From: Planctomycetaceae bacterium
GTDB lineage: Bacteria > Planctomycetota > Planctomycetia > Pirellulales > Pirellulaceae
Reading direction: 5' to 3'
DNA length: 64,000 nucleotides
Assembly: GCA_027487485.1 (NCBI GenBank)
Contig: JAIYDN010000050.1
Location: 62,001-126,000, forward strand
The notes under the pieces were generated by a model, which was not told the origin of the DNA, made no database searches, and saw only the letters and a list, made by a program, of their open reading frames with translations. Shown piece by piece: positions 51,822 through 61,592 of this stretch; position 1 is the stretch's first letter, and every line of letters starts with the position of its first letter. Position numbers and translations under genes: made by a program.

Positions 51822-54676
51822 ACGAAAACTACGTCCCAGACAAACCAGCACGAAAGAAGTATGTACCGGCCATCGGTCCAAAACTGAAAAAGCTGCTGTA
51901 TGTGCTGTTCGCCTTGCTGTCGGTCCTTGGGGCGAATTCGTTGTACTTAGCGACGATCACTTTCTTGGAATGGCAACGTGGTGATTCGTACCAGAATCAG
52001 TTTTATATGGCCATGTTCCTGGGGCACATCGCCATCGGCTTGGTCTTTCTAGTTCCATTCCTAGTGTTCGGCTTCATCCACCTTTTTGCTTCTCGCAAAC
52101 GGAAGAACAAGCGTGCGATTCGGGTGGGCTATGCATTGTTCGCCATCAGCTTGATTGTTCTGGGCACCGGCCTGCTTTTGGTTCGTGTCGGCGATGTCTT
52201 CGACCTGAAGCATGCGATGACGCGTTCAACGATCTATTGGCTGCACGTATTAAGCCCAATCGTTGCGATTTGGCTTTACTGGTTGCATCGATTGGTGGGC
52301 CAAAAGATCAAGTGGCGGCTGGGTATTGCCTACGGAGCATTTGCAATCGCTTCGGTTGCCATTATGGTGTCGCTGCACGTTTCCGACCCCCGCGAATGGA
52401 ACAAAGTCGGCTCCGTGGATGGTCTTAAGTATTTCGAACCATCGCTTGCACGGACCTCGAACGGTGGCTTTATTTCCGCCAAGGTTTTGGACAATGACGA
52501 GTACTGCCTGAAATGCCATCCGGATGCCTACAAGAGCTGGTTTCACAGCGCCCACCATTTCAGCTCGTTCAACAATCCCGCCTACTTGGCAAGTGTCCGC
52601 GAAACCCGCGAGGTTTCGCTCAAACGGGACGGTAACGTCAAGGCTTCTCGCTGGTGTGCTGGATGCCACGACCCTGTTCCGTTCTTCAGTGGTGCTTTCG
52701 ACGACCCGCATTTTGATGACGTCAAACATCCAACATCGCAAGCGGGTATCACCTGCACGGTCTGCCATGCGATTACCAACGTTAACTCGACCAAAGGAAA
52801 TGCCGACTTTACTATCGAAGAACCGCTGCATTATCCATTTGCCTTTAGCGACAATCCAGCCTTGCAATGGGTGAATCAACAACTGATCAAGGCCAAGCCT
52901 GAATTTCATAAGAAGACGTTCCTCAAAGACTTCCACAAGTCTTCCGAATTCTGTTCAACTTGCCACAAGGTGCATCTACCTTTCGCTCTAAATCATTACA
53001 AAGACTTTCTCCGGGGGCAAAACCACTATGACTCTTGGTTGCTAAGCGGAGTTTCTGGCCATGGCTCGCGTAGCTTCTACTATCCGGACAAAGCACAAAA
53101 AGCGTGCGCAGGGTGCCACATGCAACTGGAAGAATCCAACGACTTCGGGGCAAAGCCCTACGAAGCAACCAACGGCAAATTTGCGATCCATGACCACATG
53201 TTCGCCGCTGGCAACGTTGGACTTCCTTACTTGCGTGGGTTTCTTTCCGAAGTCGAAGAGAAGCACAAAAAGTTCCTTGAAGGAACCATGCGAGTGGATA
53301 TCTTCGGCGTGAAAGAAGGCGGGGGGGTCGACGACAAACTGTTAGGACCAATTCGCCCCGAAGTTCCCGCCTTGAAACGAGGCGAAAGCTACTTGCTCGA
53401 GTCGGTCGTTCGTACCTTGAAGGTTGGACACGAATTCACTCAGGGCACTGTCGATTCCAATGAAGTATGGTTAGAAGTGACTCTTCAAAGCGGCGATCGA
53501 ACGATCGGAAAAAGCGGTTCGATGGACGCCAAGGGAGAAGTCGATCGTCGATCTCACTTCATCAATGTGTTCATGTTGGACAAAGAAGGAAACCGCATCA
53601 ATCGACGTAACCCTCAAGATATCTTCACACCCCTTTACAACCATCAGATTCCGCCCGGTTCGGGACAAGTGGTGCACTACGGATTCGTCGTTCCCGATGA
53701 CGTGACCGAATCGATTACGGCAACCGTCAAATTGCAGTACCGCAAGTTCGATCACGAGTACATGGAGATCGTGCACAAGCAACGCCGACAAGGGGACAAC
53801 GATTTCCCCGGAACAACCATCGAAACTGCCGATGGGGCGAAAGTCTACAAGAATGAACTACCCATTTTGACCTTAGCCATGGACTCCGTCACCTTCCCGG
53901 TAGAGGGCCTTGCAACCGAGCTTGCAAAGCAAGAATCGAAGATACCTGCTTGGCAACGCTGGAATGATTACGGAATCGGTCTTTTCTTAGAGGGCAAAGC
54001 GGAACTCAAACAAGCCGAACAAGCGTTCTTGGAAGTCGAAAAGCTGAACCGATTCGACGGGCCACTCAACTTGGCTCGCGTCTTCTTACGGGAAGGAAGA
54101 ATCGATGAAGCCGTGGAAGCCGTGCAAAGAGCAGCCAACTTCAAGGAACCTGCCGCACCAGAATGGTCGATGGCTTGGTTCAGCGGACTGGCCAATCGCG
54201 AACAAGGTCGTCTCGTGGAAGCCGAAGCAAACTTCCGTTCGATCGTGGATGATACCACCAGCGAACGACTTGCGCGTGGCTTTGACTTCAGCCGCGACTT
54301 GGAAGTCTTGAACACCCTGGGGCGAACGTTGTTTGACCGAGCCGAACAATTGCGATTGGACTCGCAAAAGGAACAGCGTGACACCTTGCTTCGCGATGCT
54401 GCCAAGCAATTCTTGCGAACGTTGGATATCGATTCCGAAAATGCCACCTCGCACTACAACCTGGGTCTGATCTACGCCGCTCTTGGTGAATCCGAACTGG
54501 AGAAGAAGCACAAAACACTTCACCTTCGTTACAAGCAGGATGACAATGCACAGGGCTTGGCCGTAGGTGCAGGGCGCAAGAAGTATCCTTGGGCCAATAG
54601 TGCCGCCGAACAACTCGTCATCTATCCTTTGCAACACACTCCTGAATTCCTAGCCGATGTCAAACCAAACGAATAA
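51818..54676 (+). CDS. membrane-anchored pentaheme cytochrome with TPR tail
   Basis: A 952-residue protein. The N-terminus has about five membrane helices between residues 25 and 190. A periplasmic cytochrome domain follows with five c-heme motifs: CLKCH 230, CAGCH 280, CTVCH 313, CSTCH 379 and CAGCH 430, in a cytochrome c554-like layout, with the SAHHFSSF segment as a possible axial-ligand region. A beta domain occupies 470-690, and C-terminal TPR-like helices about 710-900 (FLEGKAELKQAEQAFLEVEK). The combination suggests electron transfer from a membrane quinol pool to an extracytoplasmic partner; this is inference. GTG start overlaps the preceding stop (GTGA). Confidence 0.85.
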   Translation: MNENYVPDKPARKKYVPAIGPKLKKLLYVLFALLSVLGANSLYLATITFLEWQRGDSYQNQFYMAMFLGHIAIGLVFLVPFLVFGFIHLFASRKRKNKRAIRVGYALFAISLIVLGTGLLLVRVGDVFDLKHAMTRSTIYWLHVLSPIVAIWLYWLHRLVGQKIKWRLGIAYGAFAIASVAIMVSLHVSDPREWNKVGSVDGLKYFEPSLARTSNGGFISAKVLDNDEYCLKCHPDAYKSWFHSAHHFSSFNNPAYLASVRETREVSLKRDGNVKASRWCAGCHDPVPFFSGAFDDPHFDDVKHPTSQAGITCTVCHAITNVNSTKGNADFTIEEPLHYPFAFSDNPALQWVNQQLIKAKPEFHKKTFLKDFHKSSEFCSTCHKVHLPFALNHYKDFLRGQNHYDSWLLSGVSGHGSRSFYYPDKAQKACAGCHMQLEESNDFGAKPYEATNGKFAIHDHMFAAGNVGLPYLRGFLSEVEEKHKKFLEGTMRVDIFGVKEGGGVDDKLLGPIRPEVPALKRGESYLLESVVRTLKVGHEFTQGTVDSNEVWLEVTLQSGDRTIGKSGSMDAKGEVDRRSHFINVFMLDKEGNRINRRNPQDIFTPLYNHQIPPGSGQVVHYGFVVPDDVTESITATVKLQYRKFDHEYMEIVHKQRRQGDNDFPGTTIETADGAKVYKNELPILTLAMDSVTFPVEGLATELAKQESKIPAWQRWNDYGIGLFLEGKAELKQAEQAFLEVEKLNRFDGPLNLARVFLREGRIDEAVEAVQRAANFKEPAAPEWSMAWFSGLANREQGRLVEAEANFRSIVDDTTSERLARGFDFSRDLEVLNTLGRTLFDRAEQLRLDSQKEQRDTLLRDAAKQFLRTLDIDSENATSHYNLGLIYAALGESELEKKHKTLHLRYKQDDNAQGLAVGAGRKKYPWANSAAEQLVIYPLQHTPEFLADVKPNE

Positions 54677-56522
54677 AAGCGACGACCCACAATTGGAACG
54701 CGAAGAAGATGATGCCGTCATCGGTAGAGCCTTCTTGGGCTCGACGGCCGTCTTCGCGGTGATCGGTATCCTGGTCTTTGCTGCATACTGGTTCCTTTCT
54801 GGCAAGAAAGAACAGGCCGAAGTGGTGGAGGCTGAAGTATCGGTACCCGGAGTTCGTGTGCTCCCTAAGGTAACCGTCCCTGTCATTTCCTGGTCCGACA
54901 TTACCGAATCGGCGGGTATCCAGTTTCAACACATCAATGGTGCAACGGGTGAAAAGCTACTTCCTGAAACGATGGGCAGCGGCTGCGCCTTTTGGGATTA
55001 CGATTCCGACGGCGATCAAGATATCCTGCTGATCAATTCGTGCCCTTGGCCTCACAACCAACCCGAATCAACGTCCATCAGCACCTTGGGCCTGTTTTCT
55101 AACGACGGAAAGGGGAATTTCACCAACGTCACAAAGGACGTAGGATTGGACGTTTCAGTTTATGGAATGGGCGTGGCCTGCGGGGATTACGACAACGATG
55201 GTCGAGTCGATTTGTTTGTGTCTTGTCTTGGGCCGGACAAGCTATTTCGAAACGTCGATAACAAGTTTGTAGATGTAACGGAGCAGGCAAAAGTCGGTGG
55301 GGATGCGAACGCTTGGAGCACTTCCAGTGGCTTCTTTGACTACGATCGTGATGGCGATTTGGACCTGATGGTTTGCCATTATGTGGAATGGTCGCGAGAG
55401 TTAGATGCCGCACAAGAATTTCGACTCGTCGGAGGCAAGGAACGAGCGTACGGACGCCCTCAGCCCTTCGGCGGTACCTTTCCATCCTTGTTTCGCAACG
55501 AAGGAAACGGAACGTTCACCGATGTCTCCAACGAAGCAGGCATCCAGGTTGCGAATCCTGCAACGAACGTTCCCATGGGTAAATCGCTTGGGCTTGTTTT
55601 CGAAGACTACGATGGCGATGGATTCCTGGATTGTGCGGTCGCGAACGATACCGTCCAAAACTTTCTTTTCAGAAATCTTGGCAATGGGAAGTTCGAAGAA
55701 ACCGGTACAACCGCTGGTATTGCGTTTGATGCAACCGGGTCGGCTCGTGGCGCGATGGGTATCGATTCGGCTGCATTCCGGAATGACAGTTCGGTCGGAA
55801 TCGCGATCGGCAACTTTGCTAACGAGATGTCTGCGCTGTACGTAGCGAGATCTCGGAATCTACAGTTTTATGACGACGCGATTGCGAACGGCTTTGGCCC
55901 CGCGACACGCTTAGAACTGACCTTTGGCGTTTTGTTCTTGGACTTCGATCTGGATGGCCGACTGGACATCTTCCAAGTCAACGGGCACCTGGAAGAAGAC
56001 ATTGCCAAGGTTCAAGCCAGTCAAAAGTATGAGCAAGCACCGCAATTGTTTTGGAACGCAGGGGCCGAATTCAACACCGAATTCATCAAATGCCGCGAGG
56101 TAGAAACTGGGCCCGAATTCCAGAAGCCGATGGTCGGACGTGGTTCATCGTACGGTGACATCGATGGCGATGGCGACTTGGATTTGCTGCTGGTGGGATG
56201 CGGCCAGAAACCTCGATTACTACGCAATGACCAAACGATTGGGCACCATTGGTTACGAGTGAAGCTTGTAGGAAAGAGCTCCAATCGCGACGCGATCGGT
56301 GCCACCGTGGAAGTTCTTTCTCGCGATATCGTCCAAACACGGCGGGTCAGTCCGACGCGTGGCTACTTATCGCAAACGGAACTTCCAGTTACCTTCGGCT
56401 TAGGAGTAGCCGACACAATAGATCGCATGACCGTCACATGGCCGAATGGAAAGACGCAAATCATCCTGAGACCCAAGCTCGATCAACTTCTAGTCGTAGA
56501 AGAAGCCGAAGGCCACGAATAA
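54657..56522 (+). CDS. CRTAC1/ASPIC-UnbV FG-GAP protein with membrane anchor
   Basis: A 621-residue protein with one N-terminal membrane helix (STAVFAVIGILVFAAYWFL). FG-GAP calcium sites lie in sequence: WDYDSDGDQDILLIN, GDYDNDGRVDLFVSC, FDYDRDGDLDLMVCH, EDYDGDGFLDCAVAN, LDFDLDGRLDIFQVN and GDIDGDGDLDLLLVG, forming a propeller. The C-terminal ASPIC/UnbV domain reads NRDAIGATVEVLSRD and SPTRGYLSQTELPVTFGLG then MTVTWPNGKTQ. Role unknown; such proteins frequently pair with multiheme cytochromes in planctomycetes. It overlaps the pentaheme gene by 20 bases, so translation is coupled. Confidence 0.88.
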   Translation: MSNQTNKSDDPQLEREEDDAVIGRAFLGSTAVFAVIGILVFAAYWFLSGKKEQAEVVEAEVSVPGVRVLPKVTVPVISWSDITESAGIQFQHINGATGEKLLPETMGSGCAFWDYDSDGDQDILLINSCPWPHNQPESTSISTLGLFSNDGKGNFTNVTKDVGLDVSVYGMGVACGDYDNDGRVDLFVSCLGPDKLFRNVDNKFVDVTEQAKVGGDANAWSTSSGFFDYDRDGDLDLMVCHYVEWSRELDAAQEFRLVGGKERAYGRPQPFGGTFPSLFRNEGNGTFTDVSNEAGIQVANPATNVPMGKSLGLVFEDYDGDGFLDCAVANDTVQNFLFRNLGNGKFEETGTTAGIAFDATGSARGAMGIDSAAFRNDSSVGIAIGNFANEMSALYVARSRNLQFYDDAIANGFGPATRLELTFGVLFLDFDLDGRLDIFQVNGHLEEDIAKVQASQKYEQAPQLFWNAGAEFNTEFIKCREVETGPEFQKPMVGRGSSYGDIDGDGDLDLLLVGCGQKPRLLRNDQTIGHHWLRVKLVGKSSNRDAIGATVEVLSRDIVQTRRVSPTRGYLSQTELPVTFGLGVADTIDRMTVTWPNGKTQIILRPKLDQLLVVEEAEGHE

Positions 56523-56590
56523 ATTGGCTGAAAACGTCAATAACACGTAAGGTATGCTGGTCGCGAAACAGCATTTTTTTGCTGGTAATT

Positions 56591-56611
56591 CGAAACGCGG
56601 CTATCGCCCTT
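56591..56611 (+). repeat. CGCGGCTAGCGC family, degenerate copy
   Basis: CGAAACGCGGCTATCGCCCT then T, with the central GCTAGC changed to GCTATC. It lies just downstream of the ASPIC operon. Confidence 0.5.
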
Positions 56612-56616
56612 GAAGT

Positions 56617-56758
56617 CACCCACTTCTTTTGGCTTTGCTCCCCTCGCCCCTTTTAGGGGAGAGGGGTTGGGGGTGAGGGGTTTTGCACTGTGTTTTGATT
56701 GGAATCTTGGTTTCGGTAGCCATCCCATGCCTTGCTTAAAAGGGCGAAACAAGTCATT
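56617..56758 (+). repeat. dispersed repeat with C4/G4 palindrome, copy 2
   Basis: Aligns with 28497-28636 from ACCCACTTCTTTTGGCTTTG through CCCCTCGCCCCTTTTAG, GGGAGAGGGGTTGGGGGTG to CGAAACAAGTCATTG. The rest of 56523-56961 holds a CGCCCCG/CGGGGCG hairpin at 56802-56818 and no gene. Confidence 0.7.
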
Positions 56759-56961
56759 GAACCGGAGGCTTGTTATTGACAATTCTGCACCTATGCCCCA
56801 ACGCCCCGAAACGGGGCGAAACACAGAACATCATATCGTTCTCTTTCAACAGAAGGGAATTTGATCCCTCGATTGAGTCGAGAGATGAGCAATATCGAAA
56901 CGAGCGTCTGCAGCTCAAAGGGAACAAGTCTCGGCCATATTCGCCACACGCATCTTTTGCA

Positions 56962-59367
56962 TCAAGGTTCACCAAACCGCGCAACGAGCGGAGCGCGTAC
57001 TATGTAGGTGATATAGTTTTTATAGAGTGCACTATTGATTTGTAGGACTCTGTCTAGTTCTAATGCCAGTTCGCGCTCAGCAAACCAACGCAGCGGCGGG
57101 TAGAGATTGACGATATTCCATTGCGGATAGTTCACTGTAGTTCCATCTTGGTTCGTGTATCCCCACACGACCAATCGTTGCATGGAAACGGTCGAACGTG
57201 TTTCGGAAATGGTTGCCGCCCGTTCATCACACTCCGATGGTATTAGGCTGGCCACAACTTCGCGACCACCGAGTTTCTCTACTTCTGAATCACTTAGTTG
57301 ATTTAGCAAGAACATCGAAACACTTCTCGACGCATAGGTGCGAAGTAAGCTGGTATCAGTCGCTCCTGCTGCCATTTCCTGGAATTCTCGATTCGACTTC
57401 CATAAGGCGAGCGACAACTCAGGCTCGTTCCCTCGCAAGGCTAAGGTTGCCATCGCAGCAACTCGCGCTATCTTGTTATCTAACAAAGGATCGAAATATT
57501 GCGAGCTTTGAGACTTGCTAATGGCTTCGTCAATGTCCGGTACTCTGGACTTGAGCACATCCATGGCCAATTGACTGGAATCCGCACCTGCAAGCTCAAG
57601 TTCCTCTTGGATTTCATTTACGACGCCAGTCGAAGTTTGAGCAATCTGCTCGAACGTACCATTTCTGGCATAGGCCAAATTTCTAAGATTACCAATCGAA
57701 CTGCTAAGCCACGGTTTGCTCAAATCGAGCCAGGGCGGGTTCATTTCTATTGGGACAAACGCCTCTGCGGACGATGCTGGTTTTGTATCCGCATTCCTCA
57801 TCTGTCGGTACGCATCCTGGTAGACGGACCTGTCCGTCTTATCGCCTTGCCATTTCACGACAGGAACCGTCAAGAAACCGAAGGTGCTTGCGATCGTGAC
57901 GGGCAACAGCAGTGCAACAGGTACTATCCAAGCGAAATGCCTGGCAAGCTTGACTGACTCCAACACAATCCATTGTCTGCACAGCAATAAGATGGAGACT
58001 ACCAAAACCAGCACGGAGAAAGGAACTCCTAGCACCAATAGTTTCGATAGTTTCATAGTAAGCTGAGGCACCGCATAGCTCATAGATGATTCTATGGCAG
58101 CAAAGAACAAAACGGTTGCGGCTACGGCCACGATGCTCCCGACCATAGCGACGGTGATCGCCACCACCGATTTGCGAAAGCAAAGTGACGCTAACGCACC
58201 CACCAAGAATGCCAATGTTCCTGTAGAGGCTACCACAAGCAATCCCCAAACTAATTCTTGTACGCTCCCTTTCAATATGTTCGGCAAATTCGGCGCGATC
58301 ATGCCAAACAGCATGACCAAAATTACCCACGGCAACACCATAATCATTCGACTTACAGCTAGCTTCCAAGGTGTAATGCCGCGATCGGCGAGAAACCGAA
58401 ACCGATTCAGAGTTTGATCCCCGTCGAAGACGCTGACCCCCAAGATCAAAATCGCAATTACACCAGCAAGCGATGCAGATCCATCATTAGTCATCAATGT
58501 CACCAATACGCACCCGACAAGACAACATCCACGAAGCCAAAAGGAATTCGCAAATGAATGGGACAGCATGACTCGCCATTCGCTTGGAGCCGGCTGGGCA
58601 AAAACCAGGAACGCCATCTTGCTCGGCGGGCCAATTGCAATGGATCCCCTTGGAGAGAAAAACGTTGCTTGCTGCCCTATTCGCCAACGCCAGGCAAAAG
58701 TGGCCACCATGACGATCGTTCCAACTACCAAGTTGATGATCAAAGCGTAAACGAAACTGAACTCGACCCGCCAAAGGTCCCCTATATCTGTTAGCCCCAA
58801 AATCAAATGGAGAGCCAACAGCCCCATTCCTGCTGCTGCGAGTGCCGTAAGAGTTTCACGCATCAGAAGCGTTGTCAAATAGCAAAACACCGTCACTTCC
58901 AGAAATACCAAGAACGAGAGCCCAAAGCTATAAACGGTGGCGATAGAATCCACCTTTGGCGTAAACTGGCCTCCGTACCAAAGCGCTAATGGAACGATGG
59001 TCAGCGGAATGGTCGCGACCAAGGTGCCGAGAAGCGATATCGACAACTTACTGAGCAAGGCCGTTTGCCATGCAACAGGCAGGCTGCTGGACCAAGCCCA
59101 TGTTCCCGACTGCCGTTCTTGACCCACCAGCATGCCGCTGCAACCAATCGCTAAAAGAATGGGTGCAATCGAAGCACAGATGATTGTACCTTGAAGAAAT
59201 CCCTGCTTGGTAAACTCCTCGACCGTGCCGTTCGCCGCCACCATCAAAACCAGTTGGGCAAAGAAAAGCCCAATCAACACGGCAGCAAAGGTCTGCTTGA
59301 CCTGCTGAAAGTCCTTCCAAACTAGGGCTCCCCAAAGAGAAGGCTTGGTGATTTGCGAGAATTCCAT
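56962..59367 (-). CDS. ABC transporter permease, large two-part membrane protein
   Basis: An 801-residue integral membrane protein. The first half has six or so helices (TFAAVLIGLFFAQLVLMVAA, IAPILLAIGCSGMLVGQERQ, LSISLLGTLVATIPLTIVPL), the GQERQSGTWAWSSSLPVA motif of ABC-2 type permeases, and a second helical block around residues 270-480. The C-terminal 300 residues are mostly soluble with a helical pattern and probably extracytoplasmic. It is probably the partner of the ATPase it overlaps by one base (TAATG). Export substrate unknown. Confidence 0.82.
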   Translation of the reverse strand: MEFSQITKPSLWGALVWKDFQQVKQTFAAVLIGLFFAQLVLMVAANGTVEEFTKQGFLQGTIICASIAPILLAIGCSGMLVGQERQSGTWAWSSSLPVAWQTALLSKLSISLLGTLVATIPLTIVPLALWYGGQFTPKVDSIATVYSFGLSFLVFLEVTVFCYLTTLLMRETLTALAAAGMGLLALHLILGLTDIGDLWRVEFSFVYALIINLVVGTIVMVATFAWRWRIGQQATFFSPRGSIAIGPPSKMAFLVFAQPAPSEWRVMLSHSFANSFWLRGCCLVGCVLVTLMTNDGSASLAGVIAILILGVSVFDGDQTLNRFRFLADRGITPWKLAVSRMIMVLPWVILVMLFGMIAPNLPNILKGSVQELVWGLLVVASTGTLAFLVGALASLCFRKSVVAITVAMVGSIVAVAATVLFFAAIESSMSYAVPQLTMKLSKLLVLGVPFSVLVLVVSILLLCRQWIVLESVKLARHFAWIVPVALLLPVTIASTFGFLTVPVVKWQGDKTDRSVYQDAYRQMRNADTKPASSAEAFVPIEMNPPWLDLSKPWLSSSIGNLRNLAYARNGTFEQIAQTSTGVVNEIQEELELAGADSSQLAMDVLKSRVPDIDEAISKSQSSQYFDPLLDNKIARVAAMATLALRGNEPELSLALWKSNREFQEMAAGATDTSLLRTYASRSVSMFLLNQLSDSEVEKLGGREVVASLIPSECDERAATISETRSTVSMQRLVVWGYTNQDGTTVNYPQWNIVNLYPPLRWFAERELALELDRVLQINSALYKNYITYIVRAPLVARFGEP

Positions 59368-60323
59368 TATGCCACCTCCGAGTTCTTCGCGTTCTTCGAT
59401 AGTTGGCCCAGACCGTCGTCGCTCAACCGCGGTTCAAAAGGTTGTGTGAAGCCCAGATAGAGTTCTTCGAGATTGGGTCGGATCGATTTGACTTCAAACA
59501 GGTTTGCATTCTGCGATAGGGAAGAAACAATTTCCGGCGTCAGCCCTCGAACCATCAAGTGAAAGCTTCGGCCAACCTGCAACTTGTGCAATACTTCGAC
59601 CTGATCGAGTTCGGCAGGCATTGCCAGCAGCGGATCGCGTTGGGAAAAGTCCAAGATCGAAATGCTGCTCTTGAGTTCTTCGAGCGGCGCAACAATTTGT
59701 AATGATCCTTGGTGCAGAATCGCTACCCAGTCGGCAACGCGTTCCACCTCCTGAATCTGATGCGAGCTCAAAAACACCGTTTGGCCAGCGGCCGCCCGAT
59801 CGATCATGCTTTCTAAGAAGGAGCGGCGGACCAACGGGTCCAGGCCCGACGTCGGCTCGTCCAAAATCAACAACTCCGGATCGAAGGCCATGGCTAGGGA
59901 GAGGGCAACCTTGGCTCGCATCCCTTTCGAAAGGTCACGAATCTTGGCATCGTGCGGCAACTGAAAGTCGCTGATGCGTTCACCGTATGTCTTCAAAAAC
60001 CCTTGTGGGTAAAAACCGGATGCATACCAGCCAGCCTGTGCGACCGTCATCCATTCGTAAAGACCTGGCGCATCGGATACGTACCCGACCTTGCGGCGTA
60101 TCTCCAAAGGTTGATTGACGGGATCGAGTCCGCAGACGGCGATGTTGCCGCTGTCAAGCTTGTTATAGCCCAGCATGCTCTTGATCAAGGTTGATTTGCC
60201 AGCTCCGTTTTCGCCAAGCAAGGCGAACACAACTCCCGAGGGAACTTGGAACGAGACGTTCTTCAAAACCGTTCGTTTTCCAAATCGTTTGCAAACGTTA
60301 TTGACACGTATCATTTCGCTCAT
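59367..60323 (-). CDS. ABC transporter ATP-binding protein
   Basis: A 318-residue ATPase. Walker A GENGAGKST, Q-loop region, signature LSKGMRAKVALSLAMA, Walker B LLILDEPTSGLDPL and the switch His in FLSSHQIQEVERVADW are all intact. The C-terminal domain of about 90 residues (LDFSQRDPLLAMPAELDQVE) resembles that of YtrB/CcmA-type exporters. It overlaps the regulator by four bases and the permease by one, a tight GntR-ABC operon. Confidence 0.92.
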   Translation of the reverse strand: MSEMIRVNNVCKRFGKRTVLKNVSFQVPSGVVFALLGENGAGKSTLIKSMLGYNKLDSGNIAVCGLDPVNQPLEIRRKVGYVSDAPGLYEWMTVAQAGWYASGFYPQGFLKTYGERISDFQLPHDAKIRDLSKGMRAKVALSLAMAFDPELLILDEPTSGLDPLVRRSFLESMIDRAAAGQTVFLSSHQIQEVERVADWVAILHQGSLQIVAPLEELKSSISILDFSQRDPLLAMPAELDQVEVLHKLQVGRSFHLMVRGLTPEIVSSLSQNANLFEVKSIRPNLEELYLGFTQPFEPRLSDDGLGQLSKNAKNSEVA

Positions 60324-60718
60324 GATTGCTTTTCTCCTGATCGGATGGCGTTTTTGAGTGCTTTTTCAAACATGGTTCGCAAGCGATCTTCATCCAGACC
60401 GCCACGGATAGCTTCGTCAAGAACCGCAGAAAGTCGCTCCGCAAGAATCTGCTGGCGATCTACAACACATTGCTTTTTCGCTCCCTCACAGACCGCGACA
60501 CCGCGTCCGCGAAGCGACTGAAGGATCTCTTCGCTTTGAAGTTGGAAGTAAGCCCGTTGGACCGTGTTGGGATTGACCGTAAGCTGCTTCGCCATATCCC
60601 GTACGCTGGGAATCACCTGTCCCGGCATCAAAATCCCTTCCGCAACGGCATACTTGATCTGCCGTATCAGCTGTTCGTAAATAGGGATGCCGTTATCCGG
60701 ATCGATCGAAAGCTGCAT
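60320..60718 (-). CDS. GntR-family repressor, YtrA type
   Basis: A 132-residue regulator with a winged helix N-domain (GIPIYEQLIRQIKYAVAEGI, then MAKQLTVNPNTVQRAYFQLQ) and a short C-terminal helical dimerisation part, the YtrA subfamily that represses its own ABC exporter operon. The ATGA overlap with the ATPase supports cotranscription. Its promoter lies just upstream and is preceded by GTGT/ACAC repeats that could be the operator. Confidence 0.88.
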   Translation of the reverse strand: MQLSIDPDNGIPIYEQLIRQIKYAVAEGILMPGQVIPSVRDMAKQLTVNPNTVQRAYFQLQSEEILQSLRGRGVAVCEGAKKQCVVDRQQILAERLSAVLDEAIRGGLDEDRLRTMFEKALKNAIRSGEKQS

Positions 60719-60804
60719 CGCATTGGCTCCTTTCTGTGCACCGCATCAGGATTGCACTCAAAACCACCAAGATCTTCCCCCGACAGTGTCGGTGTGTTGG
60801 CGTG

Positions 60805-60833
60805 ATAATACACTCACCCAAATTCGAGGTCAA
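60805..60833 (-). promoter_or_regulatory. sigma-70 promoter of the GntR-ABC operon
   Basis: On the minus strand TTGACC (60833-60828), exactly 17 bases, then TATTAT (60810-60805). The downstream GTGTTGGCGTGATAATACAC region overlaps the -10 and start and forms a loose inverted GTGT/ACAC pair that may bind the GntR protein. Confidence 0.65.
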
Positions 60834-60995
60834 GGAAGATGCAAGAAGATTTTTGGGTAGCCCATTTTCTGATCGCCAGTTTTTCTGACTGCCATGCGGG
60901 TGGCAGCAAATGGATTCCGCCTTGCTGCTCGCGTTACAATGGGGTTTCACAAACAACCGACACAGCAATTTAGGACGCATAACGGAATCAAGCCG

Positions 60996-61589
60996 ATGCT
61001 CGAATTTACGATTACAGGCGAAGCACTTTGGGACAGAATGGAGCGAGCCGTGGAGCGAGTGAACGAGCGATTACGGAAGATAGTACGCATTTTGGAGGAC
61101 GCCAAGATCCCCTACGCCATTGTTGGCGGTCACGCAGTCCGCGCCTGGGTCGCTCAAATCGATGAGGGGGCGGTCCGAACTACCAAGGACGTGGATGTAC
61201 TGCTTCGCCGTGAAAATCTTCCCGACATGATTCAAGCCATGACGCTGAACGGCTTCTGCCATCGCGAAACGACGGGCGGCGATATCTTTATTGAAAGACC
61301 TGAAGAGTCGGCTCGTGAAGCCGTGCATGTGGTGATTGCCAAAGAAATGGTCAAGCCAGGGGAATTCGATCCGAACCCCGATTTGGAACCGCAAACGCGG
61401 GCCAATGAGTTCAATACCGTCTTGTTCGAGACCCTGGTTCGAATGAAGCTCAATTCGTTTCGCGATAAAGATCGCGTCCACATTCGCGACATGATCGACG
61501 TTGGGTTGATCGAACGAAGCTGGTTGGATCGATTTCCTACTGTGCTCAGCGATCGCCTGAAAATTATTCTCGACGACCCGCTAGGGTAG
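60996..61589 (+). CDS. nucleotidyltransferase-like protein
   Basis: A 197-residue protein of the DNA polymerase beta-like nucleotidyltransferase fold. IPYAIVGGHAVRAWV is the GG-containing helix and TTKDVDVLLRR carries the metal-binding Asp-x-Asp, close to the AbiEii/MNT group; ANEFNTVLFETLVRMKLNSF is the following helical part. No HEPN or antitoxin gene is adjacent, so a toxin role is not supported. I start at the ATG at 60996, the first in a plausible position; 34 further codons are open upstream. It is divergent from the GntR operon. Confidence 0.7.
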   Translation: MLEFTITGEALWDRMERAVERVNERLRKIVRILEDAKIPYAIVGGHAVRAWVAQIDEGAVRTTKDVDVLLRRENLPDMIQAMTLNGFCHRETTGGDIFIERPEESAREAVHVVIAKEMVKPGEFDPNPDLEPQTRANEFNTVLFETLVRMKLNSFRDKDRVHIRDMIDVGLIERSWLDRFPTVLSDRLKIILDDPLG

Positions 61590-61592
61590 CTG

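Noticed and set aside
60996-61589. Nucleotidyltransferase-like gene as a toxin-antitoxin or abortive-infection system
   Set aside because: No HEPN, AbiEi-like or other small partner gene is adjacent.
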